A stretch of DNA of 64,000 nucleotides from contig DATNQD010000064.1 of the NCBI GenBank assembly GCA_036702865.1, positions 186,001-250,000 on the forward strand, written 5' to 3'. The DNA comes from Trichocoleus sp. Lineage in GTDB: Bacteria > Cyanobacteriota > Cyanobacteriia > Elainellales > Elainellaceae. Under the pieces are notes generated by a model. It worked only from the letters and a program-made list of their open reading frames with translations, was not told the origin of the DNA and made no database searches. Made by a program: the position numbers and the translations under genes. Positions 1 to 10,600 of this stretch are shown here, piece after piece; within the stretch, counting starts at the first letter, position 1; each line of letters begins with the position of its first letter.

Positions 1-525
1 TTCTGGCGAAGGCGTGAATTCCATATCAAACGCAGCAATTTGAGGCAGCATGGGATTCTTCATCTGAGACAGAAATTGCGACGTGAGGCGAGAAAACTCT
101 GTCAGCTGCTCCACTAATGGAATCGATCGCTTGGCTGGATAGTTATTAAACGAAATTAAAATATTTCCGGCTCGCTCCTGCGGAAACAGGCTGCCAATCA
201 GCAAATGGAGCTTACAGCCCATGCTGTGCCCAATCCCGTAGATCGGCAGAGAGCGGTTGCGAAGAATTTGAGTCTGCACCTGATCGATCGCCAGATTCGA
301 GAGCCGCAAAACCCGCTGCGCGATCGTCGTATGATCCATTGTGTTTACAAAAGGCGTTGCGATAATCACATAGCCCTGCATTGCCAGAAATTCCAGCAAA
401 CTCCGATAAGTGACATGGGGAGCCGTTGCCACAAATGCCCCCCCCAAAAAATGAATGATGGCGATCGGTCGGGGTGGAACCAGAACCCAGTTGCCGTAAA
501 TTTCTTGCCACTCCATACGATTCAT
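1..525 (-). CDS. DUF1350 family alpha/beta-hydrolase-like protein (3' end outside window)
   Basis: Reading the minus strand from an ATG at 525 gives an uninterrupted frame to the window edge (175 codons, C-terminus missing). The start region reads MNRMEWQEIYGNW. The segment PIYGIGHSMGCKLHLL (residues 95-110) holds a GHSMG nucleophile elbow (Ser101), and the strand IAIIHFLGGAF precedes it as in alpha/beta hydrolases. This combination is typical of the DUF1350 family of cyanobacteria and plastids, whose substrate is not known. An alternative ATG lies three codons in, at 516. It is followed on the same strand by nothing visible in the window; the gene upstream (569-1207) is co-oriented, 43 bp away, so the two may be co-transcribed. 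Confidence 0.8.
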   Translation of the reverse strand, partial: MNRMEWQEIYGNWVLVPPRPIAIIHFLGGAFVATAPHVTYRSLLEFLAMQGYVIIATPFVNTMDHTTIAQRVLRLSNLAIDQVQTQILRNRSLPIYGIGHSMGCKLHLLIGSLFPQERAGNILISFNNYPAKRSIPLVEQLTEFSRLTSQFLSQMKNPMLPQIAAFDMEFTPSPE

Positions 526-568
526 GCCTTGCTTCACATCTCTTGATGGTATATCAGGAGACAGGATG

Positions 569-1207
569 TTAGGTGCCCCACGTCTCTTCTTTTGGCCACC
601 GCCAGTTATAGCGATTCCACTCATACACGCCCTGAATCTCGTACTCTAAGCCATTGCTGAAGCGAACCGTGCAACTCGTTTGGGAGGAATCAGCACCAGA
701 AGCACTGCTGCCACCAGACAAAGCCACCACCGTACAGGGAAACCATTCGCGGCTACAGGGTCCATCGTCCTGCACCCATTCCCAAAGCCCGTTGGAAACT
801 TCCACGCGATCGCCCACCGATAACATCATGCTGATCTCGTCAGCGTAGGCGGCGATATGAACGGGTTGAACCTGCTCTAGCCACTGCAAGCCATAACGCT
901 CGCGGATAAACTGCATTTCGCCAGAATCATTGCCCTGAAGCCAGTCATTGAGGAGTTGGGCTTTCCACGATCGATTTTGCTGATTTTGCGCCTGGATGAA
1001 GCGAAGAAAGGATTGTCTTTGGCTGCGGGTGAGATCGTTGAGTGGATTGGAGCTAGTTGAGCCGATCGCTTCAGAAGCCGATTGTGGCAGGGGGTTCAGT
1101 AAGGCTTGGAGCAGAATTTGCTGCTGTGCCGCAGTCAGGGGGCATCCAGCATTTACACATTCGCCAAATGCAGTTCTTAAAGCAGCCTCTAACTCCAAGG
1201 GGGACAT
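569..1207 (-). CDS. conserved hypothetical protein with C-terminal Tudor/SH3-like segment
   Basis: A 212-residue protein I do not recognise by name. The N-terminal half is helical and glutamine-rich and looks like a small helical bundle. The C-terminal part (about residues 130-205) starts VGDRVEVSNGLWEWVQDDG and ends in a Trp/Tyr-rich stretch with EIQGVYEWNRYNWRWP. The VGDRVEV...W.. pattern resembles small beta-barrel (SH3, Tudor or KOW-like) folds, which is inference. No signal peptide or membrane segment is present, so it is probably cytosolic. It lies 43 bp upstream of the DUF1350 gene in the same orientation. The start at 1207 is the first Met; no strong ribosome binding site is visible. 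Confidence 0.65.
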   Translation of the reverse strand: MSPLELEAALRTAFGECVNAGCPLTAAQQQILLQALLNPLPQSASEAIGSTSSNPLNDLTRSQRQSFLRFIQAQNQQNRSWKAQLLNDWLQGNDSGEMQFIRERYGLQWLEQVQPVHIAAYADEISMMLSVGDRVEVSNGLWEWVQDDGPCSREWFPCTVVALSGGSSASGADSSQTSCTVRFSNGLEYEIQGVYEWNRYNWRWPKEETWGT

Positions 1208-1341
1208 AGCTTAATCGATCGTCACATCTGAATAGCTTAAGCTTAATTCTCACTTAACCCGCTTCATGGTTGCTACTCCAATCGGATGCAAGATAACGGT
1301 ATGCTAATTTTTATGAAGATCCTTCGTTTCTCTCACACGCT

Positions 1342-1818
1342 ATGAGCTTTGAAATCCCAGAGTCGATCAAGGTTTGGAGTCAGTTTGGACATCCGGTGCT
1401 GATGTGGGTTTTGTTCGCTGCCACGATTTATGCTGCCTATCTTGGCTTTCAGTGGCGGCGTGCCCGTACCTCAGAGGGTGATGCGAAAAAAGAACTTTTA
1501 AAGGGCAGATTCAACATCCGGCATCATCAACTCGGGGCAATTCTGCTGGCAACGATGGTACTAGGGACGATCGGCGGTATGGCAGTCACCTACATTAATA
1601 ACGGCAAGCTGTTTGTCGGTCCACATTTGCTGGCAGGGTTGGGGATGACAGGGCTAATTGCCACTTCCGCTTCCCTGACGCCGTTTATGCAAAAGGGAAA
1701 TGATTGGGCAAGAGTAACGCATATTGCGCTAAACGTGGTGCTGGTGGCTCTGTTTGGCTGGCAGGCAGTCACGGGAGTGCAAATTGTGCAGCGGATTTTA
1801 GAACGGATGGCAGGTTAA
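1342..1818 (+). CDS. DUF4079 domain membrane protein
   Basis: A 158-residue integral membrane protein with about four hydrophobic helices (around residues 18-34, 60-80, 90-110 and 125-148), separated by a basic loop (WRRARTSEGDAKKELLKGRF). The pattern FNIRHHQLGAILL, GPHLLAGLGMTGLI and a final helix with HIALN matches the DUF4079 family, found in cyanobacteria and plastids. Several conserved His residues on the helices suggest a heme- or cofactor-binding bundle related to cytochrome b561-like folds, but this is inference. The function is unknown. A TATGCT element about 40 bp upstream (near 1299) is a possible -10 box. Confidence 0.8.
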   Translation: MSFEIPESIKVWSQFGHPVLMWVLFAATIYAAYLGFQWRRARTSEGDAKKELLKGRFNIRHHQLGAILLATMVLGTIGGMAVTYINNGKLFVGPHLLAGLGMTGLIATSASLTPFMQKGNDWARVTHIALNVVLVALFGWQAVTGVQIVQRILERMAG

Positions 1819-1929
1819 GATCACGCTTCTTCTAAATTTAGTTGTAATATCCGGGTAGGTTTTGCAGAATGTGATTCTGGTTGAGCCTGCCCGTTTGCTT
1901 TCGCTAAAAACTGTTCTCCGAGAAAAGAT

Positions 1930-2730
1930 ATGCAGGATGAGATTTTAAGAAAAGAGCAGGAATTTCACGATCGCTGGGCATCCATCATTGATGTGGAGGG
2001 CATTCGCGTTCGGGATTATTTTGAAGCCTGCACTGCTCCCGAAAATCGATTTATCTTGCAGCAGTTGGGGGATGTTCGCGGCAAATTACTTTTAGACTTA
2101 GGCTGTGGCGCAGGAGAAAATAGCGTTTATTTTGCCAGCAAAGGTGCAAACTGTATCGCAACCGATTACTCTCCGGGCATGGTTGAAACGGCGCTCAAAT
2201 TAGCCCAAACCAATGGGGTTGAAGTCGAGGGACGAGTCATTAATGCAATGGCGATCGACTTTCCTGACCAAACGTTTGATATTGTCTACGCTGCCAATTT
2301 ATTACATCACTTACCCAACCCCAAACTTGCCATTCGAGAGATGCATCGTGTGCTGAAACCAGGCGGACTCATGTGTTTTTGGGAACCGCTCAAACATAAT
2401 CCGATCATTAATGTTTATCGGCGCATTGCGACCAAAGTTCGCACCGAAGATGAGATGCCGCTTGATATCAATATGGTCAACTTTGTGGAGTCGCTCTTTG
2501 CAAAAACAACTGCTGATACCTTCTGGATTGCGACCCTCTGGATTTTCTTACGCTTCTATTTAATTGAAAAAGTGAATCCGAATGAGGAGCGCTACTGGAA
2601 GAAGATTATTGTTGAACATCAGCGACTCGAAAAAGATTATTTACGCCTCGAACAGATCGATCGCTTCCTCAAGCAAATTCCGGGCATGAAACGGTTTGCC
2701 TGGAATCTGGCAGTTGTTGCAATGAAGTAA
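1930..2730 (+). CDS. class I SAM-dependent methyltransferase
   Basis: A 266-residue soluble protein with the Rossmann-type methyltransferase core. Motif I is LLLDLGCGAGEN (residues 53-64), followed by the acidic residue of motif II in IATDYSPGMV, and a motif-IV-like DIVYAANLLHHLPNP (about 118-132). The C-terminal third is helical and aromatic, as in lipid or glycan methyltransferases of the ubiE/UbiG type. The substrate cannot be read from the sequence. A purine-rich GAGAAAAG precedes the ATG by a few bases. The next gene, a glycosyltransferase, begins 18 bp downstream, so the two are probably one operon acting in cell-envelope glycan or lipid-linked sugar metabolism (inference). Confidence 0.88.
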   Translation: MQDEILRKEQEFHDRWASIIDVEGIRVRDYFEACTAPENRFILQQLGDVRGKLLLDLGCGAGENSVYFASKGANCIATDYSPGMVETALKLAQTNGVEVEGRVINAMAIDFPDQTFDIVYAANLLHHLPNPKLAIREMHRVLKPGGLMCFWEPLKHNPIINVYRRIATKVRTEDEMPLDINMVNFVESLFAKTTADTFWIATLWIFLRFYLIEKVNPNEERYWKKIIVEHQRLEKDYLRLEQIDRFLKQIPGMKRFAWNLAVVAMK

Positions 2731-2748
2731 TAATGAAGTAATAAGTTT

Positions 2749-3780
2749 ATGCCTCCGAAGTACTCCTTTGTTGTGCCCATTTACAACGAAGAAGCCAATC
2801 TTCCAGAACTCTATCGCCGCCTCAGCGCTGTGATGAATCGTTTGGATGGTGCATCAGAGTTGGTGTTGGTGGATGATGGTAGCCGCGATCGATCGATCCT
2901 CCTGCTGCGAGATCTGCATCAACAAGATTCGCGTGTGTCTTACCTCAGCTTTGCTCGCAACTTTGGACATCAGATCGCCGTTACTGCCGGACTCAACTTT
3001 GCCAGTGGTGAAGCAGTCGTTGTGATGGATGCCGATTTACAAGACCCGCCCGAACTGATTCCATTCATGGTCGATCGCTGGCAGCAGGGCTATCAAGTCG
3101 TTTACGCGCAACGAACTCAACGCCGTCGTGAAAACTGGTTTAAGCGGCTAATGGCTTACGGCTTTTACCGGGTGTTGCGGCATTTAGCAGATGTCGAAAT
3201 TCCCACCGATACAGGCGACTTTTGCCTGATGGATCGACAGGTCGTGGAAGTGCTGAATGCGATGCCAGAGCGAGATCGTTACATTCGTGGGCTACGGGCA
3301 TGGATTGGTTTTCGCCAGGTTGCCATCCCCTTTGAGCGAGATGCCCGCTTTGCTGGAGAAGTGAAATATACGTTTGGCAAATCTCTGGCACTAGGCATCA
3401 ACGGGCTTGTTTCTTTCTCCAAAGTCCCCCTGCGGATGGCAACTTATCTGGGTTTGGTTGCCGCCACTCTTGCCCTGCTGATGGCAGTCCTCGTCCTCTA
3501 CTGGCGATTTTTTGCGCCGAATTCTCCCCTCACAGGCTACGCCACTATCACCGTCGTCGTCTTCTTCTTGGGAGCTGTCCAACTAATCAGCATCGGCATC
3601 CTGGGTGAATATGTGGGGCGCATCTACGAGGAGATCAAAGGCAGACCACTTTATACGCTGGCAGAAGTCGGCGGCTTTCAACACCCCAAAACCACCACAA
3701 TCGATCGCCCCTACCGCAACGGTAAAAGCCAATTCACCCATGAGGTTCCATCTCAAAACCCCCCAGATTTAGGGATTTAG
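2749..3780 (+). CDS. GT2 family polyprenyl-phosphate glycosyltransferase (DPM1/GtrB-like)
   Basis: A 343-residue protein with an N-terminal GT-A domain: [15 protein letters not shown] (6-20), [10 protein letters not shown] (40-49) and the metal-binding VMDADLQDP (92-100). Two membrane helices follow (about 225-250 and 260-285), then the [15 protein letters not shown] motif (about 289-303), characteristic of dolichol/undecaprenyl-phosphate sugar transferases. The likely role is to load a nucleotide sugar onto a polyprenyl phosphate at the cytoplasmic membrane; the sugar is not identifiable. It sits 18 bp behind a methyltransferase. The last codons (after HEVPSQN) run into a CCCC...GGGG intergenic-type repeat, so the C-terminal tail may be a recent extension. 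Confidence 0.9.
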   Translation: MPPKYSFVVPIYNEEANLPELYRRLSAVMNRLDGASELVLVDDGSRDRSILLLRDLHQQDSRVSYLSFARNFGHQIAVTAGLNFASGEAVVVMDADLQDPPELIPFMVDRWQQGYQVVYAQRTQRRRENWFKRLMAYGFYRVLRHLADVEIPTDTGDFCLMDRQVVEVLNAMPERDRYIRGLRAWIGFRQVAIPFERDARFAGEVKYTFGKSLALGINGLVSFSKVPLRMATYLGLVAATLALLMAVLVLYWRFFAPNSPLTGYATITVVVFFLGAVQLISIGILGEYVGRIYEEIKGRPLYTLAEVGGFQHPKTTTIDRPYRNGKSQFTHEVPSQNPPDLGI

Positions 3781-3801
3781 GGGACTAGATTGTCCAAAAC
3801 T

Positions 3802-4323
3802 TCAGACCTTCGCCTCAGTCAGCGACTTCAGATATTCCGTATTGACGCCCGACTCGCGTACTAGGGCAATTTTGCCTGTCCGAGCGATTTCCCGAATCCC
3901 AAACTTACCGAGCGACTGCACAATCGCCACCATCTTACCGGGATCACCCACGACCTCGATCGTCAGAGAATCTTCGCCGACATCCACCACTCTGGCACGG
4001 AAAATTTGCGCCAGTTCAATAATTTCATTGCGGTTAGAGCTATTGGCATTCACTTTGAGCAGCATCAGTTCACGCTCGACGCAGGGAACCTCAGTGATGT
4101 CCTGCACTTTGATGACGTTGATTAGCTTGTAAAGCTGCTTCGTTATCTGCTCAATCACCTGATCATCGCCAGGGACGACCATCGTAATCCGCGAAATGCA
4201 ACCCTGCTCCGCTGGACCAACTGCCAGACTTTCAATGTTGAAGCCCCGGCGGGCAAATAATCCGGCAATGCGGGTCAGCACTCCCGCTTCATCTTCAACT
4301 AATACCGATAGTGTATGTTTCAT
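3802..4323 (-). CDS. ilvN: acetolactate synthase small (regulatory) subunit IlvN/IlvH
   Basis: The 173-residue product starts [19 protein letters not shown], the standard start of this family; an upstream in-frame Met at 4371 would add 16 residues with no family match, so 4323 is preferred. Residues 1-75 form an ACT domain ([19 protein letters not shown]), followed by the C-terminal ALS_ss domain (about 80-160). The protein binds the catalytic subunit and confers valine feedback control in branched-chain amino-acid synthesis. Length matches the family (about 160-175). The gene is convergent with the GT2 gene, with 21 bp between the stops. No catalytic-subunit gene is in the window, which is normal for cyanobacteria. 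Confidence 0.95.
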   Translation of the reverse strand: MKHTLSVLVEDEAGVLTRIAGLFARRGFNIESLAVGPAEQGCISRITMVVPGDDQVIEQITKQLYKLINVIKVQDITEVPCVERELMLLKVNANSSNRNEIIELAQIFRARVVDVGEDSLTIEVVGDPGKMVAIVQSLGKFGIREIARTGKIALVRESGVNTEYLKSLTEAKV

Positions 4324-4621
4324 AACGAAATTTTCCCTCGATCGGAGCCTGGGCGATCGGCAGAACGACAACTCCCCCTGAAATGGGAGCTAGGACAATC
4401 CTCTATCATAGCCTGAGTCCGGATACCTGACTAGCGATGCATCATAAGCTACAGCGGTTTTCTCAGACTACATTTCGTCTGAAATTGTACAGAGCTAGGT
4501 GGGTAATCTCTAAGTAGGGCATCTGCCTTTTGCTATCCTTATGTCACAAATGACTCCCTGTGGTAGTGTCATGCTTTTGACAGGGTAGCCGTCCAGCCGA
4601 GTTGCAAGCGAGACAACGACC

Positions 4622-7600
4622 ATGCCAGCGAACCCCGGTAATGAATTTCTGGTCAATAGCCACACCCCCCTGAACCAGCGAACCTACGCTGGGGGAACGT
4701 CAGGCACCTTCTTTGATTCGTTTGGGGATGGTGCTCGCTCGATGCGATCGATCGCAATGGACGCAAATGGTAACTTCGTGGTTGCCTGGTCGAGTGTAGG
4801 ACAGGATAATCCTGCCTTCGATCGCCAGTGGGGAATTTATGCCCAACGCTTCGATAAAACTGGCGCTCCCAACGGTAGCTCATTCCTCGTCAACACAATC
4901 ATTTCGTTTAACCAGGTAGCGCCTTCCGTCGCAATGAATGCAGCAGGCGATTTTGCCATTACTTGGTCGAGCAATGCAGGCAGTAATCAGGACGACACCA
5001 ATGGGTACGGGGTTTATACCCGTTTCTATAGTGCAGATGGCACCGCCAAGACGGCTTCAGAAACCAGGGTAAACACCGTCACGACAGCCAACCAGTTCAA
5101 CTCCATGATCGCCATGGATGCGGACGATGATGCGACATCCGCGAATGATGGCGGCTATGTGATTAGCTGGACGAGCCAAAACCAGGACGGGGACGGGAAC
5201 GGGGTCTTTGCTCAGCGATATGACAAGAATGGCGCCAAGGCAGGCAGCGAGATCACTGTCAATACGCTGGGAGGACAGATAACAGGCGCGCAGCAGAACT
5301 CAGCAATTGCCATGGCAGATGATGGCAGCTTTGTTGTGGTTTGGGAAAGTGATCAGGGCAGTTCTCAGGGGGACGCTTCCGGCTGGGGAATTTTTGCTCA
5401 ACGATTTGATGCCCTAGGAAATGCTCAGGGTTCAATTATTTCGATCAACCAGTACACCACTGGAGATCAGCGGCTACCCAGCGTTGCGATGAAGTCGGAC
5501 GGATCGTTTGTCGTTGCCTGGACGAGCGTTGACCAGATTGCAGGCGGCGGTCAGGATATTTTCTACCGTCGATTTGATAACCAGGGAAATGCGATCGATT
5601 CTACCGACATTTCCGCCAATGGGATTTCTAGCACTTCCCCCTATGGTCCAGATAATACCTTCGTCCCTGGAGCCCAGACCGATCCGATCGTTTCCATGTC
5701 TCCGAATGGAGATTTTTTGATCTCCTGGTCGTCAAACGATGCTGCAGCACCAGGGGTTTACGTCCGGCGGTTCAGTGGCTCAACCGGAAAACCGCTATCG
5801 GGTGGAGATGGCGATCTAATCCACGTCAATACTGCCCTTTATGGGACTGCTTCCACACCTTACAGTTCAGTTGCCGCTTCAAATAACAGCTTTGCGGCAG
5901 TTTGGACGGTTGACAGTGATGGGGATCAGCAGGGAGTCGTGGGGCGGGTTTATACAATTCCTGACGCTGCAAACCGGGCACCCACTGATCTCGCAATTAC
6001 ACCTGCCCAAGTCAATGAAAATACTGCCACTGGCACCGTCGTCGGGACGTTTGGGACAACAGACCCAGACAGCGGCAATACCTTTACATACAGCTTTGTT
6101 ACAGGCACAGGTGACACCGACAACGGTTCATTTACGATCGACAACACAACAGGGCAATTAAAGCTCAATGTTGTTCCCGACTTTGAAACAAAATCCAGCT
6201 ACTCGATTCGGGTTAGAACCACTGATCAGGGCAATCTCAGCTTCGAGAAAGTTTTGACGATCGGGATTCAGAATATCAACGAAGCGCCAACGGATATTGC
6301 ATTAAGCGCCAACAGCGTTGATGAAAATTTGCCGATCGGCAGCGTGGTCGGCGCATTTAGCACTGTTGATCAAGATGCTGGAGATAGCTTTACCTATAGT
6401 CTAGTTACAGGCACAGGCAGCACTGACAACGGTTTATTTACGATCGATAACACCACTGGGCAACTAAAGCTCAATGTTGTTCCCAACTTTGAGACGAAAA
6501 ACAGTTACTCGATCCGAGTTCGCTCCAGAGATCAGGGCGGACTAACCACAGAGAAAGTCTTTGCAATCACGGTCAAGAACGTTAATGAAGCGCCATCTGA
6601 CATCACACTCAGCGCCAACAACGTTGATGAGAATCAGCCGATCGGTACAGTGGTTGGTACGCTCAGCACAGCCGATCCAGATGCGTCGAGCAGCTTTACC
6701 TACAGTCTCGTTACTGGAACCGGAAGTACAGACAACAGTTCGTTTACGATCGACCCCACAACAGGGCAATTAAAGCTCAATGCTATCCCTGATTTTGAAA
6801 CAAAATCTACCTACTCAATTCGGGTTCAATCAACCGATCAAGGTGGGCTTTCGACTCAAAAAGTCTTCACGATCAACATTAAAGATGTCAATGAAACCCC
6901 CACCGACGTCGCCCTGAGCGCCAATCGCGTTGATGAAAATGTGGCGATCGGCACAGTGGTTGGCACCTTAAGCACAACCGACCCCGATGCAGGTGATAGC
7001 TTTACCTACAGTCTCGTTACTGGAACCGGGAGTACAGACAATAGTTCGTTTACGATCGACTCCACCACCGGACAACTCAAAATTAACGTCGTTCCTGACT
7101 TTGAGACGCAGCCTACCTACTCGATTCGAGTCAAATCAGCCGATCAGGCAGGTCTTTTCACAGAAAAGGTTCTGACAATTGCCGTTAATAACCTAAATGA
7201 TGCCCCGCAAGACATTAGCCTCAGCTCTACCAACGTTAATGAAAATGTCCCTGCGGGTTCACTGATTGGCACATTCAGCACAACTGACCCAGATCCATCC
7301 AATACCTTTACATATAGTCTGACTGCTGGAACAGGCAGCACTGACAACGGTTTATTTACGATCGATCCCGCCACCGGACAGCTCAAGATCAGTGCTTCGC
7401 CCAACTTTGAAACGAAGAACAGCTATGCGATTCGGGTCAGAAGTACCGATCAGGATGGAAAGTTTTTTGAGAAGACTTTTACGGTCGGCGTAAATGATGT
7501 CAATGAAATTCCTACAGGCCTGAGCCTCAGCCCAACCAACATTCAGGAAGGGGTCGCAATTGGTTCGATCGTTGGGGCGTTTAACACAGCTGATCCTGAT

Positions 7601-10600
7601 ACCTCTGACAGCTTCACCTATAGCCTTGTGAGTGGCACAGGCAGTACAGATAATAGTGCCTTCACGATCGATCCGGTCACTGGACAACTGAAAGTGAATG
7701 TTGTCCCTGATTTCGAGACCAAACCAAGCTACTCGATTCGAGTCAAAACCACTGATCGCGGCAACAATACCTTCGAGAAAGCTTTTACCATCACGATCGA
7801 TGATCAACCGGACATACCAACTGATATTGGTCTGAGTCCGAGCAGTGTGGCTGAGAATACGGCGATCGGCACTGTGGTGGGCACGCTTAGCTCAACCGAT
7901 CAAGATGCAAATGATACCTTCACCTATAGTTTAGTTACTGGAACAGGCAGCACCGATAACAGTGCCTTCACCATCGATCCCGTCACGGGGGAATTGAAGC
8001 TGAATGTTGTTCCAAATTACAGTAACAAAAGCAGCTATTCCATCCGCGTTCGCACAACAGACTCAACCAACCTGTCCTATGAGAAGGTTCTGACGGTTAC
8101 CGTCATTGATCCAAACAGCACAAATCGCCCTCCCACGGATCTCAGCCTCAGCCCCACTGCAATTAATGAAAACAGTCCGACTGGTTCTCTGATTGGGACA
8201 GCCAGCACAACAGACCCCAACAGCGGTGATAGTTTCACCTACAGCTTAGTCAGCGGCGCAGGCAGTACAGATAATGGCTTGTTTACGATCGATCCGACAA
8301 CAGGACAACTGAAAGCAAACTTCGTTCCAGACTTTGAGACGAAGAGCAGCTACTCCATTCGCGTCAGGACAGCCGATCAGGGAAATCTGACGTTTGAGAA
8401 GTCATTTACCATCAACGTTAACAACCAACCGGATGCGCCGACTGATATTAGCCTGAGTCCGAGCAGCGTGGCTGAGAATAAGGCGATCGGCAGCGTGGTG
8501 GGGGCGTTTAGCTCAGTTGATCAAGATACGGGTGATACTTTCACCTATAGTTTGGTGACGGGAACAGGCAGTACTGATAACAGTGCCTTTACCATCGACC
8601 CCACGACCGGACAATTAAAACTCAATGTCGTCCCTGACTTCGAGGGCAAGCCAAGCTATTCGATTCGAGTCAGAACAACTGATCAAACGAATCGAACCTT
8701 CGAGAAGCAATTCACAGTCAACATTACTGATCAGCCCGAGCAGCCAACTGACCTGAGCTTAAGCGCAAATACTGTCAACGACGGGGCTACGGTTGGTTCG
8801 TTGGTTGGTACAGTCACAACAGCTGATCAAGACACGGGTGATAGCTTCACCTATAGCCTGGTTTCAGGGACAGGCAGCACCGACAATAGTGCCTTCACCA
8901 TCGACCCCGCTACTGGACAGCTAAAGCTCAACACGACCTCAGACTACAGCAGCCAGAACAGCTATTCAATTCGCGTTAAAACTACAGATTCAACGAATCT
9001 TTCATTCGAGAAAGTATTCACCATTAGTGTTTTAGACAATAGCGCGAATAGACCGCCGACAAATATCGGTCTAAGCACGAACACAGTTAACGAAACCAGT
9101 CCGGTTGGTTCTCTCGTTGGTACGTTCACAACAGATGATCCCAATGCAGGTGATAGCTTCACCTATAGTTTGGTGACGGGCACAGGCAGTACAGATAATA
9201 GTGCCTTCACGATCGATCCAACGACTGGACAATTAAAACTGAATGTTGTCCCTGACTTCGAGACAAAGAACAGCTATGCAATTCGCGTCAGAACGACCGA
9301 TCAAGGCAACAAGTTCTTTGAGAAGGCATTCACCGTTAATGTCAATGACCTACCAGAGGCACCAACCAATCTCACACTGACGCCAAATCAGGTTGATGAA
9401 AATGTCACTGCAGGGACGATCGTTGGTACGCTCTCTAGCACTGACCCTGATGCTGCTGGCTCCTTCACCTATAGCCTCGTCACAGGCACTGGCAGCACTG
9501 ATAATAATGCCTTCACCATCGATCCAACGACTGGACAACTCAAGATTAATGTAGTTCCTAACTTCGAGGCTAAACCAACCTACTCCATCCGAGTCCAAAC
9601 AAAAGACTCAACCGGGCTCATCTTCGAGAAGGCTCTAACCGTTGGCATCAAGAACGTTAACGAAACGCCAACCAATCTTAGCCTCAGTACCACGAATGTG
9701 GATGAAGGTGTCCCTTCTGGAACCGTTGTTGGCGGATTTGCTACCACTGACCCTGACACGGGCAACACCTTCACCTATAGTCTCGTTACAGGCACAGGCA
9801 GCACTGATAATAGTGCCTTCACCATCGACTCTACTGGACAACTAAAGGTTAACTTCGTTCCTGACTACAACACAAAGAACAGTTATGCAATTCGAGTCAG
9901 GACAACTGACCAGGGTGGCTTGTTCTTCGAGAAGCAATTCACCGTTAATGTTGTTAATCTGCCAGATGCCCCAACTGATATTAGTCTGACCCCAAATCAG
10001 GTTGATGAAAATGTCACTACAGGGACGATCGTCGGTACATTTGGCTCAGTAGATCCAAGTGGCGGTACGTTTACCTATAGCCTCGTCACAGGCACAGGTA
10101 GCACTGATAATAGTGCCTTCACCATCGATCCAACGACTGGACAACTCAAGATTAATGTAGTTCCTAACTTTGAGGCTAAACCAAGCTACTCCATTCGAGT
10201 CCAAACAAAAGACGACACAGGGCTGACTTTTGAGAAGGCTTTAACTGTTGGCATCAAGGACGTTAACGAAACACCAACCGATGTCAGTTTAATCTCAAAT
10301 AGCGTTAACGAAAGAGTCCCTGTCGGTACAGTTGTGAGTGGCTTTAGCACCACTGACCCTGACACTGGTAATACCTTCGCCTACAGTCTCGTTACAGGCG
10401 CAGGCAGCACTGATAATAGTGCCTTTACTATCGATCCCACGACTGGACAATTAAAGGTTAACTTCGTTCCTGACTACAACACAAAGAACAGCTATGCAAT
10501 TCGAGTCAGAACAACTGACCAGGGTGGCTTGTTCTTCGAGAAGCAATTCACGGTTAATGTTGTTGATCTGCCAGATGCTCCAACTGATATTAGTCTGACG